Assembly: GCA_965153455.1 (NCBI GenBank)
Contig: OZ234493.1
Span: forward strand, 2,170,001-2,234,000
Origin: Sphagnum compactum
Lineage: Eukaryota; Bryophyta; Sphagnopsida; Sphagnales
Direction: 5' to 3'
Length of the DNA stretch: 64,000 nucleotides
How positions within the stretch are numbered: position 1 is the stretch's first letter; each line of letters starts with the position of its first letter. The position numbers and the translations under genes were made by a program. Shown here in pieces: positions 24,201 through 33,679 of the stretch. The notes beneath the pieces are model-generated. The model was not told where the DNA came from. It made no database searches and saw nothing but the letters and a program-made list of their open reading frames with translations.

Positions 24201-25740
24201 TAGTAATTACGGTTTTGAAAATGTGTTTTTAACAATTTTATGTCCAAAATTAAGTTAAAATCTATTCTAGCCTTTAACAATCATGTTTAGACTATTTGTC
24301 AAAAGGAATGGCAAATAAGTCCTGGAATCTCTATTCTTGAAAATGGAACCCCAACCATGAATGGACCCCTAAAAGGAACAAAGATGCCACACAAAGAGTT
24401 GCACCCCCCATTTATTTCCAATTTTTTAATAGTGTACACAAGCTCAACCTTTTTAACACGATTGGCATGCTTTCAACATTTTTTTGCCTTGCAATAATAA
24501 TCAACCTTAAAAATCGACCCATGACCAAATTTCATCCCTTATCATATAATGGTTGCCTCCAAATGAATATGGCAAGGGAATAGTCACTTCCCCTACTTGG
24601 GTGTTTTGTTTTAATGTTCAAAATGATCAATGAAAAAAATGGAACTTATCCCCATATTGATAATTTGAATTTTTGACACATTCACATACTAAAAAAACAA
24701 AAATGACAAGTCCCAAAGCTCAAATTAATTATCATCCATTAATGAGAACAATGAATACATGTCAATAAATACGTATCTATAAGGGGGTTTTTGGCACCAT
24801 ACTACTAGATAATATATTAAAAATGGTGTGAGACTCTTAGCCAAGTTTTGGTGTTAGGATGTTAGATCCAAGTTCAAAAGGAGGCATGTTCTTTTGAAGG
24901 GTTCACCTTTAAGCTACCTAAACCTTGAGCAACACATTTTGTTTAAGGCACATAGGAAGAGTGAAACACATATACATGAGTTACAAGGCACATACCATAA
25001 TGACTTTGGGGGGATTATAAATATTGCACTTATGATGAGAAGCTTGAAAGGCCATTGTTTTCAAGACTAGGACCTAGGTAGCTAGTAGGCAAGGATACAA
25101 AAAGGTCAAAAGGTGGGATAGGGTGTGACACCAATCATACTACATAGGCCCATCATCCAACACTAGAAATGGGCTTTTGAATGTGAATGTGTACATGTGT
25201 TATACACACACATGTCAACTTTGCCTCAATCTAGTTTGTAGAAATATGTAGTGCAAGGACCTCAATAGTATGAATTATAATTTGAAGTTTGATTTTCTCA
25301 ATGTGGTAGAAAACATGATAAATACCAATTAGTTGTGTACCAATTGCTATGTATTTGGATAAAATGTTCAAACATATCCCTATATATTTTCACACACACA
25401 CACACACACACCCCCCCCCCTTCAAACAAGCACATCTCGTGGACTTGAATTTTATAGGGGCACATGTTACAAAACAAAATGTTTGTGAAAAACATCACAA
25501 ATATTACTCCCCTTATGATGTTGGAAATTGGGCCAAGGAGTCACCTGCACCACTTCTCCCCTAAGAAAAATAGATTTTAATATAATTATTTTTGAAATAT
25601 TTCTAGTTTAATGATTAATATGAGGATTTTGTTTGACTTTAGTAAAATAATATTGTGTTTCATGTTCTTAAGATGCATTTAAGTAATTTTTTGAAAACGC
25701 AAGTAGATGCAAGTAAGTGTGTCAAATTGGTTTCAATGTG
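18261..25740. other. Gene-poor AT-rich DNA, no feature recognised
   Basis: No open frame above about 110 codons occurs, and none of the short ones resembles a known family. Only simple-sequence tracts stand out: TA runs near 22450-22465 and 23240-23255, and a (CA)n tract followed by a C-run at about 25391-25420. The base composition and lack of coding structure suggest old, eroded repeats. Confidence 0.4.
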
Positions 25741-25743
25741 ATG

Positions 25744-26160
25744 GATGCTCTTAGAGCATCTCCAGTGGTGCTCAGTATGTGACTCCTCCCCAAAATCATT
25801 ATTTTTCATCTCCAAGTTTAGTTATTTACTTTTCGGCCACCCCATCCATAAAATTGAAACTGGGACAACAAATAGGCGGGGAACTACTAATAGCAAACCA
25901 CCTGGACCAATCATTATGATGGCGCCAATCGTAAAACCTTGAGCAGCAGCAGTTAGATCATATTCATTACATTCTTTTCTGCAAGTGCAGAGGGTTGCTG
26001 CACCGTTTACTAGTGGCCACGGCAATGTGCGCAATTATGCGGAGCCAAAACCATTTTGCTGAGCCAAACCAACCGACATACATTGGAATTTCTTCGTCCA
26101 ATTTTACTAGTGCACAATCAATCACATACGGAGCACCATTGGAAATGGCCTTCCGCAATA
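25744..26160 (+). repeat. Dispersed repeat family, copy 1 (GAGCATCTCCAGTGGTGCTCAG type)
   Basis: The copy starts CTCTTAGAGCATCTCCAGTGGTGCTC and contains the blocks CATCTCCAAGTTTAGTTATTT, GGGGAACTACTAATAGCAAA and CCACCTGGACCAATCATTA. The same blocks in the same order recur at 29388-29600 (plus). Related start blocks recur in reverse at 32568-32790. A block near 26040-26085 (AAAACCATTTTGCTGAGCCAAACC) is the reverse complement of the unit repeated at 32150-32470. A loosely similar inverted end (CTGGAGGTAGGGTATTGTAAGAACATC) occurs at 27120-27146, so the full element may be 1.4 kb. Confidence 0.6.
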
Positions 26161-28230
26161 AGAAGTAGATTACGAAATATTTTGGGATGATTCAAGAAGA
26201 GATTTTATTATGTATGTAGGGAAAGACCTCTTCTTCCAAGGCTATTATTTGAGGACGGCACAAGGATGAGAGAATGATAAGCCACGGAAGCTATTTGTTT
26301 GGCCAAAGGAACGAACTATTTTAGTTGACAAGCACTATTAAAAATTATATTTTAAATTTGGTCTACAAGAAATTTCCTATGTTGGCCATGGAGCCCAATT
26401 TTTAGAATGTGCAAATGTGATATGTATGTGGAAATTTGAGGACAATAAATTGATAGAATTTGAGTTCATCATTTTTCATTTTAAGCCATGATCGCACATT
26501 TCATTGCACACCTTATTGTCGCACTCCATCATGGACACCATGATCCTACTACCATTTCACACCTTATGGTGAACATTTCAAGCTTACTTATTTCATGGGC
26601 AAAAAAAAACCTAGCTACTAAAAACACACCGATGTGCAACATCGGGATTTTTGTGGGCAAACATAGGGACCAATAGTGTGTGGTGGCAATAGGAGAATCG
26701 GTGTGTGATAATTCTATTGACAATTGTTTTTGAGGGACTAGTAGTATATGGGAGATTTTGTTTTAATTTTTCATATGGTCATCATCCTTAGACAATTAAT
26801 TTTGCCTAGCTAATTCTTTGTATGGTTGTCCTTGAACAATTACAACGACAATTCCAAAAACAATTATTTCGTTTCCAAGCCTAATTACCTCATTTATATG
26901 AAAAGATAAATTAACATGTGCGTTTTCATGTCTATGATATTTATATTAATTTAAATTAAATTTAACATATTAGACATAAATAATGATGAACTATTGGAAA
27001 CCATATAAGAAACATAATACTTTCATTAAGAATTGTGGAAAAAAATTAGGCATTTGTTCGAGCCAAAACCAAATTATTAAGCACTTTTGCCAAAACAAGT
27101 GATTATGGCTAAAGCTGCCCTGGAGGTAGGGTATTGTAAGAACATCTTATTGCTAAAATAAGATGGGAAAGAAACTCCCAATTAAGCATTGCTGCTGGAA
27201 TGGTGTTTTCTTTTTATTGTATTTATTTTTTACCCAAAAAAAATCTGTTGAATATTTCCTTTCTTCAAAAAGAAATTGCCAAAAAATCGATAATTTTTTT
27301 TCTAAAAAATCACCATGTTTCTACACATTGTTCAAGCAAGTAGCCAGGATATAAAAGGATTTTAATATATACAAGAAAATTTCTCCAAGTTCTTCTTTAG
27401 TTGTCCCTTTACAAATTTAACTTGGGCTCCGTGTTGTTGCACACTATCAACTATGATGAAACCATGAAAAAAGAAAAAGAAAAAGAAAGTGATTTTTTTT
27501 TTTTCCATTTGAATGAAAATATTAAATGCCATTGCATGCAACTAAATTTGAATTCAATTGAATTTTTTTTATAAAAAATGATACAAATTGATGCAAAGAG
27601 TATTGAAAATATGCTTGTCACTTCCTTTTGTCATTTGTGACAATGATATTGAGAGACAACAAAAATCTAAAAAAACGAGAGATTAAAAAAATCACTTTTT
27701 CCATTCCATTCAAAGTAGATTTCAAACCAAAATCTAATTTTGGTAGAACGAACACTTATTGACCCAATATAATTGTTCCCTTTGTAATACTAATGCTTTT
27801 ATATTTTCCCTTTACAAATTTATTATGAATAGGGTACCAAAACCCCTAAAAAAATACCTTGCCCCCAATCAACCACCCTACTACAAATATGCATTATTAT
27901 ACCATCATCCAACTACATGCATTTCAAATGCATGGAACCCAAGCCTTGGTTCAAGGTTTCTCAATTGAACCTTACCCCAAAGCAAGAGTCTTGAGAAAGT
28001 TTTGGAGGGGGAAGCAAACTTCATTTGGAATCAACCTAAAATACAAAACCTCCAAAAGAAGAACCTTGTAGATTGGGTTGCAAGAGAGGCACATGGCACA
28101 CATGGGGTTAGGAGTCATGTTGGGTGTTCCCCATGTGTTGTTGTCTCTCACCTACTCTCTCTCTCTCATGCAAAAATGCCACCAACACAAAGTAAGTTTA
28201 AGACCCAAAACAAAAAAGGAGATAAAGTGA
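26161..28230. other. Intergenic, no gene seen
   Basis: AT-rich sequence without a recognisable product. The first kilobase may be the interior of the dispersed element that begins at 25744. Short frames at 27759-28253 have no family resemblance. Confidence 0.35.
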
Positions 28231-28234
28231 TGAG

Positions 28235-28257
28235 CCTAAACCCTAAACCCTAAACCC
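28235..28257 (-). repeat. Interstitial telomere-type repeat (CCCTAAA)n
   Basis: About three units of CCCTAAA. The strand is given as minus because the G-rich TTTAGGG form is on the minus strand. It faces the opposite-oriented tract at 28342. Confidence 0.85.
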
Positions 28258-28341
28258 AAATCTGCAAATCCCATTTAGAAATGCTTGAAACCATGAAAAG
28301 TATACTGACTTAATAAAGCTATATTATTGGGGGACATCCTA

Positions 28342-28366
28342 TTAGGGTTTAGGGTTTAGGGTTTAG
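28342..28366 (+). repeat. Interstitial telomere-type repeat (TTTAGGG)n
   Basis: About three and a half units of TTTAGGG, 84 bp from the inverted tract at 28235-28257. Confidence 0.85.
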
Positions 28367-28563
28367 CATACATCCTAGGGATGGATGAGTCTGTTGCTGA
28401 TCTAGTTATATAATAATATTATCATTCATTATGGTACAAATTCCATCCTGATAAGTCCTCCTGAGAATCCTGACACCCAAAAAAGTACACCAAGTTTGTT
28501 TAATGCATATTCCTAGGAATAAAATCAGGTGCACTACTACTAGCCTACTTAACTAGTGAAATT

Positions 28564-28584
28564 AGGTTTAGGGTTTAGGGTTTG
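28564..28584 (+). repeat. Interstitial telomere-type repeat (TTTAGGG)n
   Basis: Nearly three units of TTTAGGG. This is the third tract within 350 bp. Confidence 0.8.
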
Positions 28585-29387
28585 TCTCAGCCTCTTTTTT
28601 CATTCATGCTTGAACTTGACTTCTCAAAGGGAAAGTTCTATTCAATTTTTACTTATTAATTAATTAATTAATTAATATTATTTTTGGGGTACCTAGGCTA
28701 CTTGAAAGCCTTGGCCCTTGTGTGATTCCTTTCATCTCAATTGGATAGTGTGTGCCTACTACCCACTCATTTATTTTCTTGTTTTTTTTTTCAATTTTGT
28801 GCAGTTTTTTTAAATTTTGGGCATTTTGTGATGTAGCCAAAGTGGCAATCATCCATCCATTGGAAGATGGTAGCAAAAGTGAGGGAATGAGTGGTGATCA
28901 TCTAAGAAGATTTAGCCAATTCTAAAAAATATGAAGTACAAATCTTCATCCATCCTTCTATATTGTTGGCTACTTACGAAAAACCAAATATAGAAATATG
29001 ATGATTTTCATGTCATTTTATTTTCCACGTCAAGTGATTGAAACTCTAGAAAATTACTTTATTCCCAATTTCAAATTTAGAAATTTCTTTTGTGGCCAAT
29101 TTCTTTTCAGTAAAAGAATAGGCTATTTTTATGATGTAGCACGAGTGGCAATCATCCATAAGATGATTTAGCCAAATTTGGCTGTACAACATGAAAATAT
29201 TTGAAAAAAAAGAGTCATTAAATGATATGTGTATTCAAACAAACCAAAACATCCAACCCATGGTCAATCGACAAAGTTGGGATTAACCCCAACACGGTTA
29301 ATCCTATTGAATAAACATCCAATTACCAATCCATACTTACTACCAATTCATGTAATGAGTCAAAAATTAGTAGCATGCATGCATGTT

Positions 29388-29745
29388 TGAGCATCTCGAG
29401 CGGTGGTGCTCAGTATGCATGCAGCAACCCTGCAGCAAAAATAATTTTTCACATCCAAGTTTTAGTTATTTTACTTTTTGGCAACTTCACCCATAAAACT
29501 GAAACAACGGGGACAGCAAGAAAATAGGTGGGGAACTACTAATAGCAAACCACCTGGACCAATCATTACAATGGGCCGATCAGAAAACACTTCTGATCAG
29601 CAGTCTCATCACAGCAGCATCGACAATAGAAGGGAAGTAAATAACAAAATGCCATTTTTGCTTTCGAGTTGCAAGCCAAGTGTTGCCCCAACTGAACCCA
29701 TCCACACCCACCGACACACCATGCAAGATGGATGATATGTGAATG
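29388..29745 (+). repeat. Dispersed repeat family, copy 2
   Basis: It begins GAGCATCTCGAGCGGTGGTGCTCAGTATG and keeps the blocks CACATCCAAGTTTTAGTTATTT, GGTGGGGAACTACTAATAGC and CCACCTGGACCAATCATTA found at 25750-25920. Short indels separate the copies. The 85-codon frame at 29478-29735 lies inside the copy and is not considered a gene. Confidence 0.65.
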
Positions 29746-30420
29746 GGAAACACACTTTTTCATTGTATTCCTGTCGTATCGCTAACCGCCATCGTTAGTT
29801 AGCTATGTATCGACCATTCATGTGTCGTCTACTCATCTAAATACCTAGTAGCCATCCATTCCCTCATCCACTTACCTACCTACCTACATAATAACCTCTT
29901 ACATTCCCTATATACCTAGTTATCTATGGTACTTCTCCTTACCCACTTACATAAAATAATTAACTAAGTAGTGTGACATGAAAGTAGATTGGGTTTATAG
30001 GATAGTTTACTAAGGTGGGGAAACCTCGGTTAACTCCAATATTGTTCATCTACAATTGAATCATATTGGGTACTTATGATCATGTCCCTTCTCCAAAGGG
30101 GAGTGAGTGTGTTGGGGGCCGGGTTAAGGTTAACTACCACCCTCTTACATGTTGTTAGGTTAATGGCTAGGTGACCATGGCAGGCTATATTAAAACTTCT
30201 TTTAAGTTTCTTGAAGAAATTGGAGAAATTTAGTAAAACATATTTGGAGGGCACCAAAAGAACGACACAAAAAAACCTCCACCGAAATTCATAGAGTATT
30301 TGGAGAAGCACTATCAAAATCACACAATTGTGTGTTATATTTGGCGGTCCCACAATTGTTATTTTAGCCATGGTATGTATGAGTGTGGGGTATTTTTTAA
30401 TCCTAAAAAACTTCATAATT
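29746..30420. other. Intergenic with CCTA/ACCT simple repeats
   Basis: A run of CTTACCTACC-type simple repeats lies at about 29868-29890. The 173-codon minus-strand frame at 30030-30551 is Lys/Phe-rich, overlaps the tandem units that follow and shows no domain. Confidence 0.35.
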
Positions 30421-30840
30421 TGCCTGAATTTGTTGGGCAGCATATAAATTCTCAAACTGCCTAAAAATTTCAGAGTGCCCACTTTTTTTTGGGCAGAAAT
30501 GAAAAACAATTTCAACTTTATAAATTTTCCGGGCAGCCTAAAGTTGCCCAAAATTCTTCCTGGGAAAAAGATTCTCCTGAATCTTTTTGAGCATCCGCAT
30601 TTGTCAAGTTACCCAAACTTTTTTTTGAGCAAAAATGGAAAAAAAAAAATTTCAACCCGTATTATCTGCCCGAAATTTATCGGGCAGCCTAAAATTCTCA
30701 AACTGGAGAATATTTTCCAAGCATCCTGGAAAATATTTTCTCAGGAATTCATTAGAATTCAACCCAATTTTTTGGGGGCAGAATGGGAAAAAAATAATCC
30801 TAAGTTGCCCAAATTTTTTGCGTAGTTTGGAAAACCCATT
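30421..30840 (+). repeat. Degenerate tandem units of about 150 bp (GGGCAGCCTAAA type)
   Basis: Units carry GGGCAG(C/A)..AAATTCTCAAACTG, a T-run, GGGCAGAA(A)TG and an A-run. They recur near 30434, 30531 and 30682 with period about 150 bp. The overlapping open frames on both strands (30030-30551 minus, 30475-30847 plus) come from this repeat. Confidence 0.6.
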
Positions 30841-30904
30841 AATGTGAATGAGGTTTAAATTAACCCCATTATACTATTTTATCTATTCCCTTTGTGTGAA
30901 CACC

Positions 30905-31400
30905 TTGGGTGAACTAGCTTCAGACCTAAATAGATTTTTAATTTAAAAAAAAATATGAAAATAATTTTAACCCAAAAGGCAAAATAATCAAAAATTTCTA
31001 ACCCTATGTCTAAACAGATTCTAACCTTAGGCCTAAAAAGGTTCTAATAAGCTTTAAAAAAATATTACAAAGATTTTAACCTTGAGTTTAAATGTTTAAA
31101 AGATTCCAACCATAAGCCAAAATGGAATAAACCCTAAAACAAATACTGAAAAGATTTTAACATTAGGTCAAATTCCACCTCTCAAGGCCAAAGTTTCAAA
31201 AAATAATTCTATAGCCAAAATGCTAAAAAAAGATTTTTAAGGTTAAGCCAAATTGCAAAAAAGATTTCAACCTTAGACCACTCATTATGTCTTGGGAGTG
31301 TACAATACCAAATCTTGGAGGCACCTTTTTTTCCATTATTTTCATATGATAAGATGAGCACGTCTTAGAATACGTCCTAAAATTCAAACCCTAAGCCAAA
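30905..31400 (+). repeat. Highly degenerate short repeats (AAAAGATTTTAACC..AGGCC type)
   Basis: The motif AAAGATT(T/C)(T/C)AACC followed by (T/A)(T/A)AG(G/T)CCAAA recurs roughly every 40-60 bp from 30950 to 31395 with many substitutions. No coding signal is present. Confidence 0.5.
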
Positions 31401-31730
31401 CAAAACTATCGTAAGGTGCAAACTAGAATTGCTTCTAGTATGACCCATTTGATATTCCGTACTAAAAAATACCCCACCAGCATTTTTTTGTATGTGGAGA
31501 ATTTTTGCAATTTGGCGATATTTTATTTTTTTCAAAACAATAATATTCTGTTTAATATATTCCCTTTTAAAAGCTCAAAAATCAAGAAAAAAATCTTTAA
31601 AAAAAGTTCGCCATGTTTCTACACAAGTAAGCAAGGATATAAATAAAAGGATTTTAACAAATTTTATATTTCCATAGCTGGTCTATAACCGAATGTGGCT
31701 AAATCTCCTTGTGGATAATCAATACTAGTA

Positions 31731-31840
31731 GAAAAACCTCATTTTTCAACTTGTCTTAGGCGACTAAAAGTGTCTTTTGCGACTATTTTCGCAAAAGACA
31801 CTTCTAGTCACCTAAGACAAGTCGAAAAATGGGATTTTTC
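31731..31840. repeat. Near-perfect 52-bp inverted repeat with a 6-bp loop (MITE or small-RNA hairpin)
   Basis: The left arm 31731-31782 and right arm 31789-31840 pair at 47 of 52 positions around a CTATTT loop. The five mismatches are all transitions, so as RNA they could be wobble pairs. The left flank ACTAGTAGAAAAA and right flank TTTTTCTTCTAAT look like the ends of CACTA-related miniature elements. No longer element is visible around it. Confidence 0.8.
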
Positions 31841-32019
31841 TTCTAATAAGCTAGTGTGGCAACATCACAATATTGAAAGAAAAATACACTATAAAGCCTA
31901 CCCTACTACCAATTTGGCGGTGACAACTTTGGGTGGTCCCTTTCTTAACAAGAAAGAAGCTATTTGGCAGCCTTTAATACTTAATTTGGCAGCCTTTAGG
32001 GTGTAAGAAGAAGATCGAG

Positions 32020-32100
32020 TAGCATGAGAGATTCGAACCTGTGCTGTGTTGTTGGCAATTTGAATGCCATGCAATTCAGCTGCCTGGATTTGTAATCATA
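32020..32100 (-). repeat. tRNA-derived SINE-like segment with A- and B-box-like motifs
   Basis: On the minus strand, a region resembling a Pol III A box (GGCAGCTGAATTGCATGGC, 32084-32066) is followed about 40 nt later by a good B box, GGTTCGAATCT (32039-32029). Acceptor-stem pairing and a proper anticodon arm are not seen, so this is not called a tRNA gene. The A-box half is duplicated at 32262-32290. Confidence 0.4.
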
Positions 32101-32510
32101 CTCGTAGTACTCTGAAAGCAACTCCACTCACTGCGGGGTGCAAAAGTCAAAACATATGAGTTTGGCTCAACAAAATGGTTTTGGCCCAGCATTTTTTTTT
32201 GCACAGTTTGTTTGCTGAGGCTGGTGTAAAAAAAAAAGGCACAGCAACACCACCAATTTGAATGCCATGCAATTCAGCTGCCTGGATTTGTAATCATACT
32301 CGTACTCTGAAAGCAACTCCACTCACTGGGGGTGCAAAAGTCAAAACATATCGGTTTGGCTCAACAAAATGGTTTTGGCCCAGCATTTTTGCACAGTTTG
32401 CTGAAGTCAAAACATATCGGTTTGGCTCAGCAAAATGGTTTTGGCCCAGCATTTTTGCACAGTTTGTTTGCTGAGGCTGGTGTGAAAAAAAAAGGCGCAG
32501 CAACACCACC
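32055..32510. repeat. Nested direct duplication: units of about 200 bp, one containing a 66-bp tandem pair
   Basis: TTTGAATGCCATGCAATTCAG..GCAACTCCACTCACTG..GGTTTGGCTCA.. starts near 32058 and again near 32257. Within the second copy the 66-bp stretch AAGTCAAAACATATCGGTTTGG..TTTGCTG is repeated exactly head-to-tail at 32338 and 32404 with one or two changes. Related sequence in reverse lies near 26040-26085. Confidence 0.85.
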
Positions 32511-32567
32511 TGCTGTGTGATTGGCTAGATAGTTTCTTTCATTGGGTCCAGCTGGGTTGCTATTGAT

Positions 32568-32790
32568 AGTCTCCCACTCGATTGCAATCCCAGTTTCAGT
32601 TTTATGGGTAGGGCTCAACAAAAGTGAATGACTAAAACTTGGATGTGAGAAATGTTTGGTCTCCCACTCGATTGCAATCCCAGTTTTAGTTTTATGGGTA
32701 AGGCTCAACAAAAGTGAATGACTAAACTTGGATGTGAGAAATGTTTGTGCAGGCTCACACACTGAGCACAGCCAGATATGATTGATGCTC
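32568..32790 (-). repeat. Dispersed repeat family, copy 3 (reverse), containing a 90-bp tandem duplication
   Basis: The 90-bp unit beginning CTCCCACTCGATTGCAATCC is present twice, at 32571 and 32661, almost identical. Read in reverse, the blocks CTCACATCCAAGTTTAGTCATT, CCCATAAAACT(A/G)AAACTGGGA and TGTGCTCAGTGTGTGAG match the starts of the copies at 25744 and 29388. A (CA)n tract follows at about 32803-32830. Confidence 0.7.
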
Positions 32791-32803
32791 TACACACAAC
32801 AAC

Positions 32804-32841
<38 letters not shown>

Positions 32842-33187
32842 CATAAAGTTACACTTTTCTTTAAGGAGAAAAGAAGAGGTACGGGTTACTTTAAAAATGC
32901 AATGCATGGCAGACTGGGTGCACTGCAAGCTCCATCTTTAGGGAGCATTCTTGCATGTGGACTCTGTAGAAAGGGAGAAACCAGCACTGGTTTTGAGGAG
33001 GTGGCCAGGTGTGTGACCTTGCCAGTTTAAGCCCCCTTACGAGCATGTGCACAACCCAGCATTGTTTTTGTTGTTGTTGATGATTTCGGGTTAAAGCCTT
33101 CTTGTCCCATGTGCGAGCGAGGTGGTAAAATTGCAAGCTCGGCCAAAAAGAAATGGGACACATTGCCAACCAACCACGGATCCAAGT

Positions 33188-33676
33188 CTTGGGCTTCAAC
33201 CATGCCATTATAGAGGCGGCTCATTTTTTAGGGTTTCTTGTACACCCAACCAACCGATCCAAGCCTTGGGCTTCAACCATGCATTGTAGAGGGTTCATGG
33301 AAGCTCACTTTTTAGGGTTTCTTGTACACCTTACCGACCAACCCAAGTCTTGGAGGACTTCAACCATGCATTATAGAGGGTTGGTTCATGGAAGCTCATT
33401 CTTTAGGGTTTCTTGTACACCCAACCGAGCCAATCCAAGTCTTGGGCTTCAACCATGCATTATAGAGGGTTCACGGAAGCTCATTTTTTAGGGTTTCTTG
33501 TACACCCAACCAACCGATCCAAGCCTTGGGCTTCAACCATGCATTATAGAGGGTTCATGGAAGCTCATTTTTTAGGTTTCTTGGACACCCCCACCAACCA
33601 ATCCAAGTCTTGGGCTTCAACCATGCATTTTATAGAGGGTTCATGGAAACTCGTTGTTTAAGTTTTCTTGTACACC
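33188..33676 (+). repeat. 84-bp tandem array, about six copies
   Basis: Copies start near 33188, 33265, 33349, 33441, 33525 and 33609 with CTTGGGCTTCAACCATGCAT. Each continues with ATAGAGGGTTCATGGAAGCTC, TTTTTTAGGGTTTCTTGTAC and ACCCAACCAACCGATCCAAG. The common period of 84 bp is a multiple of three, so two frames stay open through several copies (for example ASTMHYRGFMEAHFLGFLVH). Identity between copies is high, so the array is young compared with its surroundings. Confidence 0.9.
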
Positions 33677-33679
33677 ATG

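Noticed and set aside
30030-30551. 173-codon minus-strand frame, the longest in its neighbourhood
   Set aside because: It overlaps a degenerate tandem array, is Lys/Phe-rich with no domain, and competes with equally open frames on the plus strand.
32020-32095. Possible tRNA gene (GGTTCGAAT box)
   Set aside because: The acceptor stem does not pair and no proper anticodon arm can be drawn. A SINE-like head fits better.
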